The translations under genes were made by a program, and so were the position numbers. A stretch of 64,000 nt of DNA from Raffaelea ambrosiae (Eukaryota > Ascomycota > Sordariomycetes > Ophiostomatales > Ophiostomataceae): the NCBI GenBank assembly GCA_002778195.1, contig PCDI01000015.1:614366-678365 (forward strand), in the 5' to 3' direction. The notes under the pieces are model-generated. The model ran no database searches. It worked only from the letters and a program-made list of their open reading frames with translations, and was not told where the DNA came from. This document shows positions 50,901 through 60,594 of the stretch, one piece after another. How positions within the stretch are numbered: position 1 is the stretch's first letter; every line of letters starts with the position of its first letter.

Positions 50901-53900
50901 TGTACGTCGCTTCTTCGTCGCTTCTACGTCAACTCTCGTTCGTCCGCTGCCCGGAAGGCCACCCCATCCAATGCAATGGCTGTCCATGTTGTTTCATTGC
51001 TGCCAACGGCTTCTCTCGATTGTCGCGACTATCTCGAATGGAATGTCTCGAAATTCTCGAAATGGGTCCAGATCCTCTGGAGCGCTTGCCAGCCACCACT
51101 GCCCATCACCCCCATAATAATTTTTTTGGCCTGGCCTGCTCAGCACCGACCCGGCTCCACCTTCCATTGCGTGCACAGATACCATGCCTCTTTTTACTCG
51201 TACCTTGGACCCTGTCGACGGGGGGGAGAAGGGGGGGGGTGGCAGTTACGTGGTGTTTGTGTGTGTGTGTGTGTGCGTGGCAGGCTGGCCGGCGGGCAGG
51301 CTGGCCGCGGCCCCAATTCGATTCGATGGGGCTGGCGATAGCAGCTCCTTCCTCATGCAAGCTGTTCGTCCTGGCGTGTCTGGTCTGCTTGTCGCTCGCT
51401 CGCTTCTTGCCGATAGGCTCTGGGGAAGGAAGTCGCGACCAACAGTTGCGGCTCTGAGTGTGCGGCCTGCATCTGTTTCGTTTGTTCTTGTTCTTTTTGG
51501 GGGAACCGTCTAAAAGTGCATCTTTCGAAATCTTCTATTTCCAGATCAAGCAGAAACAACAGAACAGCCGCTCGCCAAAAAAACCTGCAGCGTGTTCCTG
51601 CACAGCGTCTCTCTGCTCGCTTGCGGCGCCACGCCTTCGATGTGATCCAATCGACGTGCCATCCATGGTCGCTTCCCCTTGTCGCCGTCCTGGACTAATC
51701 TGGACGAATCTGGACAGCAGACAACAACTGGGGCAAACCCCTTTCACGTTTTGTTCCTCGCTCGTTCGCTCGTTCGCTGGCTCCATGACTGGCTCGCGCG
51801 ATTGACTGGGCTAACCAGCTCAGGATCCCCTCTTTTTTTTTTTCGGACCGTGTATGGTTTCTTGGTGCAACCTTGCTGTTCACACGCCACATGTAGAGAG
51901 CGCGAGGACCAAAAAACCAAAGCAAACCAGCACAACCATGAAAACCCCGGAAGGGAAAAAAAAGAAAACCGCGAAAAAAAAACATAGTGCACCCCCCCGA
52001 AGCCCACCAAACCACCAAAGGGGAAACCCAAAATCAACCCACCACAGCCCAGACAAGCACACACCAGAAAAGAAACAACCCCGTAAAAACCGAAAAATCC
52101 CGAAAAAACGACACTGGATCTCGACACACCACTCACAGCACCCCAACCTCCCTTTGGCTCCGTCCTCGGGCTGGCTATCTTCAACGCTGGTTCTTCCTGC
52201 CTGGCCCTCCCTGCCCTCCTGGGCACGTTCTCTGTCTCTGCCTCTCATGTCTTGCATGTCCCTCATGTCTCTCTTGTCTCGGTGCGTGGCTCTGTCTCTT
52301 TCCTAGTCCTGCCCGCTTTTCGCACAGCCATGGGCAGACCGTCTCTCAGTGCCTGCAAAAAGAAAACATTCTCCATATACGAAACCCTGGAAAGAGGCCG
52401 TCTAGGAGGCCCAGCGGCCCTCCCAGCGGTCCATAGTCCCAGAAAACCTCTCCCAAGAAGAGTCTCTCCCAAGAAAGAGTCTCTCCTCCCCCTCCCCCCT
52501 CCGAAAATAACACCCCCCCTGGTCACCCATCCCCTGTACGCATCCAGGCCCTTGTCCAAGCACCCTTGTTCCCTCCTTCTCCTCTCAACCCATCCCATGG
52601 CCCACCTCTCCTTCTCGCTCGCGCTCGTCCTCTCCGTGGTGCCCTCCAGAAAGTGTTAGCTAGTCGTGCAACTATCCTTCCCACCCCAACCTCCCTTTCC
52701 GCCCCCCTGTCAGCCAACTAGGCCGTCCAGCTAGCCTGCCAGCCAACCTGCCAGCCAGCACTGCAAAATGCGCCAAAAGAACCGTGAGAGCCGCCACCGA
52801 GTCACCGCCCAAGAGCCATGGCTGGATCGCGAGGGTCCTCCTGAGCCCTGGCTGGTGGCCTGCACTGGCTGTCCTGGCTTGTCTTCTGGCCTCCACTGCG
52901 AGCCGGCTAACGAGGGGACCTGGCCATGGGACCCTGTTTGCGGCCAGTGCTGTGCGGGTTTTTGGCGTTTGGTGTTTCTGTGTTTCTGTGTTTCTGTATT
53001 TCTATTTTTTTTCTGATCTATTTTTTCTGATCTATTTTCTCTAATCTATTTTCTCTGATCTATTTTTTGGCTTTTATGTTTGAATTTACGTTGCCCTTTT
53101 TCGTCTTTCCCTCCTCCACACGCGCTGCCCGTGGCCCTGACCAGACCACTCTGACTGGAAGTACCTCTGGGAGGACGCAAGTATCTTATTTTGCCAGGAC
53201 CGAGAACAACGAAACGCCCCGGGGGGGTGTGGCTCAACACATAAAATAAATAAAATCCATATCGGCGAGGGAAACAACAGAGTCAGCAAACCAGAAAAAA
53301 AAATCCGTGCAACGCTGCGCTCATCCTGGACGATCCCTCCTGTCTGTGGCCACAGAGAGCAAGAGAAGAAAAGAGAAACAGCTTCTTCTTCTGTGCTGCC
53401 CCTTTTTTTCTCCCGTCTCTGCTGTCTTTCGTCTCTTGTCTTTGCCCGCCCATCGTCTTTTGCGTTTCTGCGTCTCTCTGCTTCTGCGAGCCTGTGTTTG
53501 CAAGTGGACACTCACAGCATCCGCGTATCCTACACTCGTGTTCTCGTTTTCTCTCGGCTTCTCTCACTCCCAAATACAAACTCGTCCTGGGTAGCGTGCT
53601 CCGTCCATCTGCCACTTAAAAACACACCCACGCCGCTCGAGCTGGCCTCCTTGTACCCACGCTACGGAGTACATATCAACACCCTTGCTCCATTTATACT
53701 AGACTGGGCGGCAGACTGGGGGATGGTCTCTTGTCTGTTCCCTCTGCCTCTGATCGACCTACCTCTGTCCCGTACTTTGGTACCCAGTCCTCCTCTTGGT
53801 CCTCCTCCTGGCCCTCCTCTTGGTCCTCTTCTTGGTCTGCTTGCTCCTCCACTCGCCTCCTCCACTTAACGTTCTTTTACCTGCCTCTCGCCGCTTGCTC

Positions 53901-54139
53901 TTTTCCTTTTTCTCAAGAGCCTTCCGTTTTCTCTTTTCTCCCCCTTCTTCCCTCCACCCAAGTTTTACTCCGTTCTCCTCTTTTTTTTTTCCTTTTCTTG
54001 TTTTCGTCTTCTCATATCTTTTCTTTTCTTTTCGTTTCTTCTCTTTCTTGTTTGTTTCGTCCCTTGCCACGAACGACGTCCCCGACCTCGTCTATTATCC
54101 ACCGGCCCTGCCTGACACTCGAGAGAGCCGTTCAGAAAG

Positions 54140-54464
54140 GTATGTGCACATATTGTTCGCCAACCCCCCCGCCTTCCCGCCCACTCTGAACTCTGTGCTC
54201 GCATTTTTTTTCCCTCCCCATCCCATGTCTACGTCGAGCATTGCCTTTTCACTCTGAACAGTGCCTGCCTCAACCTCTTTTGTTGCCATTCCCACTTGCA
54301 ACAAACTGCACATTCCTGGACTCGTCCCCCCTTCTTTTACATTTTGATACACATCGTTTGGTGTCTTTGGCTCCCAGGCACAGCCTGCCGCACATTGAAA
54401 CTTTACCTTTTTTGTGGTGCACACCGGCCTCGGTTGCTGACTTTCTGCTTGCACCTGTCCACAG
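54140..54464 (+). other. Candidate intron in the stuA 5' leader
   Basis: A strong donor (AAAG|GTATGT at 54140) is followed 300 bp later by a TTGCTGAC branch point (about 54434) and a pyrimidine-rich CTGTCCACAG acceptor ending at 54464. This is better than chance for fungal introns. StuA orthologues are known for long, spliced leaders, which makes the placement plausible. It is not proved, because no open frame crosses it. Confidence 0.45.
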
Positions 54465-55069
54465 AGACCGTGTACGAGCCCAACGTCTGATCTTTTTGAC
54501 GACAAACGAAAAAAAGAAGAATTCTTGTGAAGGGAACTGCCCAGCGAAGCACCGCAGAGCAGCCAATTCCTCCCCCTCACCGCCGGGGCATCCAGATTGT
54601 CTTTTCAGCAGCTCTCACCACTGTCTGGTTTCTTTGCCAGTTACAGCTTCACTCAGCATATAAAACGGCACCAACGAAAAGACTCACGAGGAACGACGAG
54701 ACGAGCAAGCAAAGAACAGTGAAAAGAACGCACCGATCTTCTTTTTGCCCACTCGTTTTTTTGTCTTGATTGGCCGTTTTTGGGCATTGTCCTTCTCTTG
54801 TGTGTGTTGCTCCTCGACTTGGCTCTCTTGGACAAGCAACAGGCCCCTTGCGTTTTTGTTGCTTCCAACCAGCGCAGGTCTTCCGTCTCTCTTTCCCAAC
54901 AACCGAGCAACTCCACAGACTCGGGTTGCTTTTTTTCTTTTCTTTCCCCAAGAGATATTGGGCACCCACAGAAAAGCTGGATCTCCCGTCGATTTCGCAA
55001 GTGCAACCCCGGGGACTGCCAGACCTGGCAGCTTTTCACCCTCACGCTGTTGTCCAGCAGCCGTCGTAC

Positions 55070-57464
55070 ATGATCGATCGACTGCCGCCACTGCCGCTTC
55101 CCACTCCTTCCCAGGCTTACTCGTCGGGCACGGCGTCACCCCGGGTGAGTTCTATTGCGTCGTCCTCGAGCTCCAACGCCGACTCGCAGTCGTCCTACAC
55201 CTCGGTCGCCTCCTCCAACGGGCCCAAGACACCCCCGTCGCACTCTCTGCCGGGCACCAACCTGAGCAACACGCCCGCCTCGTCCCTGCAGCAGACGCCT
55301 CTGGTCCAGCCGAACATCGCCGGGTACGAACAGTATCAAGCGATGAATCAGGGTCCTGCCGAGATGTACTACCCTCAGCAGCACATGCCCAGCCAGGCAC
55401 CGCCCCAGCCCGTCACCTCCGGCGCTCTCCAGTACAACCCGCACCAGCCATCACTGCTCCAGGCCGGCTCTGCGCAGTACCCCAACCCGGCATCCTACGG
55501 CCAATATGGCTACGCCAATGGCCTGACCTCACCGCCCACCGGCCCTCCGGCCGTGTCCAACCCCATGGGTGGCGCCTCGCATGTGCTCCCCCTTCCGGGC
55601 GTCGGTGCCCAGCAGGGCATGACCAACCAGTACAATGGGTTCGACACAACCGGCCAGATTGCGCCGCCAGGCATGAAGCCCCGGGTCACGGCGACTCTGT
55701 GGGAGGACGAGGGCAGCCTCTGCTTCCAAGTTGAGGCGCGTGGCATCTGCGTTGCTCGCAGAGAGGGTACGTACACACAAAACACACACACTTATTCTAT
55801 ATGGAGTAGACTGGTGACCTCCCCTTCCAAACATCACAACCTATTGCTAACACTCTCGTTCAGACAACCACATGATCAACGGAACCAAGCTGCTGAACGT
55901 GGCTGGCATGACCCGTGGCCGTCGCGACGGTATCCTGAAGAGCGAGAAGACCCGCCATGTGGTCAAGATCGGCCCCATGCATCTCAAGGGCGTGTGGATT
56001 CCGTTTGAGCGTGCGCTGGACTTTGCCAACAAGGAGAAGATCACCGAGCTGCTGTTCCCTCTGTTCGTGCACAACATCGCTGCTCTCCTGTACCACCCCA
56101 CCAACCACAGCCGCACGAACCAGGTCATGGCTGCCGCCGAGCGGAGGAAACAGGAGCAGAGCCAGATGCGCAATGGGCAGCCCCCGGCCTCGACTCTGCC
56201 GTCGCTGCACCACCATTCGACCATGGCCCTCCCCGGCCCGCCCCAGACTCTGCCCTCCACCCACGCCAACCTGGCCACGCCGACCGGCCGTCCCCCGCTG
56301 GAGCGGTCGCAGACGTTCCCCACGCCGCCGACCAGCGCTTCGAGTGTCATGGCGGGCGGCATGAGTGCCTCGGAGCCATTCCAGTGGCCGCAGCAGGGCG
56401 TGAACGGCGCCCAGCCCGCAAACCCGATGTCCATTGACACGAGCCTCAGCAATGCCCGCTCCATGCCTGCCACGCCCGCCACCACCCCGCCTGGCCCGCC
56501 CCTGCAGACGATGCAGTCGTACCCGTCGACGTCTCAGTCGTACGACTCGAGACCCATCTACCACCAGTCCTCCGCACCCACACCGCAGCAGCACCAGCAG
56601 CAACAGCCACAACATCCGCAGCAGCACCACCACCAACATCCGTCCCAGCAGCCACAGCCATACTCCACTGCCCCTCCGAGCAGCGCGCCGCAAGACAACC
56701 GTGGCATGTACGGCCAGAACGCGGCCGCCGCTGCTGCTGCCGCTGCTGCCGGCTACGTCAAGCAGGAGATCCCTCCTCCTCCTCCGACCAGCCGCCCTTC
56801 GGTTGCTGCCCTGTCTGGCAACGAGCAGGTCGAGCAGAAGCCCAATGGCCTGATGTCGCATCACAACGGTTCCGAGCAGGTTTCTCAGCAGGTTCCCGAG
56901 GACGAGACCGAGCACGACACGGAGTACACCCACGACAGCGGTGCGTACGACGCCAGCCGCGCCCAATACAACTACGGAACGTCACAGGTCTCGGCCATGC
57001 CCAACGACCACTCCCACATGTCGGCCGATGTCACGGCCGCGGCCAACCACCAGGCCGCATCCGGCCGTTCCACTCCCCGCAGTGCGGCTGCTCCCCAGGC
57101 CTACTACACGCAGCAGGGCTACAACACGCCGCCGCGTTCCGTGGCCGCCGCCGCCGCAACCCAGGCTTCGAGCAACCTGTACAATGTCATGACGAACGAC
57201 CGCGCCAGCGCCAATGGCCCGCCGGCCGACGTATATGCGCCGCCCGCTGACATGACCACCTCCATGCAGAATGGCTACGCCACCCCCATATTGAACGGCT
57301 CGTCTCCAGGACTGAAGCGTGGCCGTGACGACGATGATGACCGGTCAAGTCTGGATATGAAGCGCCGGAAGACGTTGATGGACTCCTCCATGCCGTCATC
57401 GGTGTACGACCCGTCGACCATGAACCGGGCCGCGCCGGCCATTGCCGCGCCGCGACGCAGATAA
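55070..57464 (+). CDS. stuA: APSES-domain transcription factor, StuA/Asm-1 type
   Basis: This is a bHLH-like APSES DNA-binding regulator of conidiation, hyphal morphogenesis and sexual development; it acts in the nucleus. The model is join(55070..55766, 55864..57464), giving 765 aa. The 97-bp intron (GTACGT, TTGCTAAC, CAG) cuts the APSES domain after residue 232, and splicing restores VARREDNHMINGTKLLN. The APSES domain covers about residues 202-320, with TLWEDEGSLCFQVEA, MTRGRRDGILKSEK and GVWIPFERALDFANKEKI. The flanks are Pro/Gln/Ser-rich. A poly-Ala tract lies near residue 525, and a bipartite nuclear signal (KRGRD..KRRK) at 717-737. The start is uncertain: the frame stays open upstream to 54770, and the preceding codons (LPSISQVQPRGL..VVQQPSY) look protein-like, so an upstream exon may exist. 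The C/T-rich leader carries several short upstream ATGs. Confidence 0.95.
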
Positions 57465-60400
57465 ATGGCATTGGGTTAGCGGAGGCCAACCTGTTACTGG
57501 ACCGAACCTTCTCGACGAGTCTCGACAACAATAATCGACAGACCTGGAAATGCCCGGCAGCTGCAACTTGGCGGTTTGCCAACACTTCCTCATACACTCA
57601 TTCCCCGAAACCTCATTTTCTTTCCATTTTTGTTTTCTCATTTTCTGCCTTTTTTATCTCATTGCTTCTTTTGTTTCATGTCTTTGGCCTCAATATGACG
57701 GGCAATGGCTTCTGACAAAAAAAAGCCTACGACACGATGACAACCGAGACTGAACGCGGAATGATTCCCAAGCGAATTCATGACCAGAACATGACTCGAC
57801 CGCCAACGAATTCTTTTTTTTTTCCGGAAAAGAGAAAAAAAAAGAAAAAACGACAAAACGAGGGTCCACCACGACGATAAAAAAAAAGCTTCAGACTTTT
57901 TTTACGAATTTCTTTTTTTTACCGCACATTTCTCCTTTGTTTTACTTATTTTTCTTCGCCTTTTTTTCTATCACATTTTCGTGTTCGGATCCTTGAGAAG
58001 GAGCTTTCAGCGATTCCATTTTGCAGCAAGTTTCTCCCTCTCATTGCTACGCGCCGGCGAAACGACGACTATCTTTTTCTGTTGTTTTTAAAATGCCTGA
58101 ACATGGTGTAAATGCCTGATGACTTAACGCCCTCCCCAAACCACATGGAAGGATTTAATTGCTAAAGAATCTTTTCCCTTTTTTTTCATTTCTTCCCACT
58201 TTGGCTCTCTCCCCCTTTCACTTTTTTTTTTTACCTCTTCACTTTTTTCCCTTTTTGGACTCATCCCACCATTTTCTACCTCATTATTTCTCCTTTGTTT
58301 CCCCCACTTTGTGACCAGCCAAGTTTTTTTTTTTTTCCTTTGCCAATGGACACGGAGGAAGAGCTTGTGTTGTGAGGGAATGCGCCCCCCAGCCTGCCTG
58401 TAATTCGACCCAGGCATGGCAACAAACGAACGAACGAGACAGGAGAAGACGAAAAAATGAAGTGCGACGGACCGAGCGAAACAAAACCGATCGGACGACT
58501 CGACTTTTGTTTTCGGTCTTTTTTCCCTCGTTGTGCCTACTTCTCTCGGTTATCACTATCGGTGCATGGGAAAGGATATACAAAAGAGTTGCAAGCGGAT
58601 TGCATTCGTGATTGCAAGGCCGAGGTTTCTCTGGCCTTCTTTGGGTTCTCTTTGGGCTACGCGCGTGGACAAACTGTTGGGGGAAATATACCTGTTCCAG
58701 CGACCACTTATATTGGACACAGCTTCTCTCTACACTTTTTTTTTTGGATATGTCTGACAATGCCTCGGCCCATCGATTCCCCATCCTCTTACCTTTTTTA
58801 TCTTTGGTTTTGCTGCAAGCCTTTATTTCTTTTGTTCTTTTACGTATTTTTGTTTTGTTTTTGCGTGTTCGTTCTATTGATGACGTTATGAATGACCTGG
58901 TCGAAAAAGTGTTCTTTTTTTTCTTGTCTTTGAGTACTGTGGTGTTGGGTCTTCTTGGCTACGAGTATTTCCTCCGTCCTCAACACACCAATGAGGCACG
59001 GAGGAAAGACGGCTTGATGTGAATGTGTTGGATGGGACGATGAGTGGATGTTTTTATTCGACTCCCTGGGAAGGCAAGGGCATTTTTTTTGGGACGGAAA
59101 GGAAAACAGAGCAAATGAATGGGGGGGAGTCTTGGAGGACGGAAGGAAAGAAACGAATACAGCTGGGACACACAACACACACAACCAAATATTTCTTAGT
59201 TTTTATTTTCTTTTCCCTTTGTTTCTCTCTCCCCGATTTTCCTATGGTAACGACTTTACGATAACAAAGTACTTCTTTTTTTCAGTTTTAACACAACAAA
59301 AAATACAGAGAGCCATCTAAAACTCATACAATGTCTTCTTGTGTTTGTTTTGAAACTGGGAAGCCCTGTAAGAAGATCGTTGAACACCGCAGCAGAACAG
59401 AGAAGTACATAGTAAGTCAGCTGTGCTCCTGATTGGCAAAATTGCTTTGCTGCACATGCAGGCTGCACATGCAACCTGCATGTTCTTTGTTTACTGCAGC
59501 GAGCAGAGCGGCAGAGATGCAGTGATACCACACAGTAAGATCTCCTCTCCTTTGTTCCCCAGGCGATGCCTCTGTTGTGGCAGTGCGTGAGCCGTTTCCG
59601 GATGCCCGAGGGGCAGCATAGTGGGATGAACCCATTCTCTGGGCAAAGCCACCGCAATGGCAGTTTCATCCCACTGTACGGTGTAGTTTGCACAGAAGAT
59701 TGCCAGACCATACAGCGCACGGTTCGCCCTTGCGCGCTTGCCGAAGGGCCGTAAAACACACACAAACACCCACGATGCGACCACGAGTCCGTCGTCTTCC
59801 TATTAGCTTGCGGCACCGTTTCCGATCTGGTTTCGGACGATAGTGCCAGGACGGTGCATTCAACGGTTTGTCGCCACTTTGGGGGGACGCTATGAGCAAA
59901 CCCACAAGCACGCTACCGGGCGGATTTTGGTTCGTCACAACATCACGGACCAGCACCTAGTCATGTAGTACATACGAGTAGTACAAAGTTTTTGTTTACG
60001 AGTACGCGGATGTGCGCAGTTGTTGTTCCTGCAGGTGCTGTGCATGCTGACCCGTTGTTCTCGAAAGCATTCCTTCATCCTGCCCCAAAGGGTTCTTTCT
60101 GCATGCCCCTGGTCCGATCACGTGCGGTCCTTCATGCATTGTCACCCTAGCAACAATCCTCCTTTCGGGTTAGAGCGAAACAAAAACGTGGAGATCCTTT
60201 GGGCGCAGGTGTACGGTCGACCCTGCCGCAATTCCACTGGACAACACTATCTGCCCCTTCTGTTTTAGAGCGCATACACATGCAACTCACACTACACCCA
60301 CATGCACACACACACACACACACCGCATCTACATCACCGCCAATTCCTCCGCACAAATTCCTTTTTTTCCTGCTTTTTTTTTTCTGCCCATTTTCTATTC

Positions 60401-60594
60401 TCCGCGCTCTTTTTTTTTTTCGCTTCTTCTTTCCTTTTTCTTACCCGCTTTTGCCCGCGCAGAGTCGCAAACGGATACCGACAAAGCGAAAAAAAAGCGA
60501 AACACGACGATCGGGACGATCCAGGCACCCAAATCAAACTAACCACCCCCCCGAAGAAACAAGGGCGAACGCGAAATTAAAACGGCTATTGGCC
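57465..60594. other. Intergenic region between stuA and the coiled-coil gene
   Basis: About 3.1 kb holds the stuA 3' UTR and the promoter of the next gene. It is T-rich at about 57580-58350. At 59620-59675 there is an 11-bp inverted repeat, and at about 59452-59485 GGCTGCACATGCA-type repeats. Microrepeats TACATAGTA (59406), TACGGTGTA (about 59678) and TACGAGTA (about 59969 and 59998) also occur. A C/T-rich leader runs from 60350 to 60470. I see no intact gene. Confidence 0.6.
59620..59675. repeat. 11-bp perfect inverted repeat
   Basis: AGTGGGATGAA at 59620-59630 and TTCATCCCACT at 59665-59675 are separated by 34 nt. It lies about 0.9 kb upstream of the coiled-coil gene start and could be a paired site for a dimeric factor. 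Confidence 0.8.

Larger units (their letters stand above)
37032..54139. other. Gene desert, right part, up to the stuA leader
   Basis: Another 17 kb contain no intact gene that I can support. The TAC-NNN-GTA words are densest at about 37.2-43.7 kb. Other contents are C runs of 16 (39765) and 20 (41933), a GAA microsatellite (41266), a 9-bp tandem (38566), A- and T-rich pentanucleotide runs (about 40607 and 42739), and a GTGACCT-GA-AGGTCAC palindrome at 41500-41515. From about 52.2 kb the plus strand becomes strongly C/T-rich, as expected near a fungal transcription start. Confidence 0.6.
14969..59414. repeat. Dispersed TAC-NNN-GTA microrepeat family (TACATAGTA subtype)
   Basis: I found 23 exact copies of TACATAGTA or its complement TACTATGTA. 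They start at 14969, 14989, 15285, 15423, 16272, 17224, 17414, 28596, 29997, 31537, 32611, 37222, 38056, 38761, 39117, 39419, 39598, 40679, 40726, 42459, 46405, 50732 and 59406. All are intergenic. About 0.5 is expected by chance over both strands. Sister words share the TAC..GTA ends: TACAAAGTA (about 15176, 36355, 38062, 43148, 44580, 48194) and TACGGTGTA/TACACCGTA (about 14269, 28994, 31231, 37807, 38246, 38325, 43050, 43633, 59678). The start and end given here span the family and do not mark one element. Confidence 0.85.

Noticed and set aside
22416..55069. Desert as a centromere or RIP-mutated transposon block
   Set aside because: The composition is not strongly AT-rich, there are no long repeats and no transposase or reverse-transcriptase remnants. 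The microrepeats are far too short for satellite DNA.
60199..60594. N-terminal extension of the coiled-coil protein
   Set aside because: The frame is open, but the translation is His/Thr- and Phe-rich from CA and CT tracts, and the ATG at 60595 has the better context.
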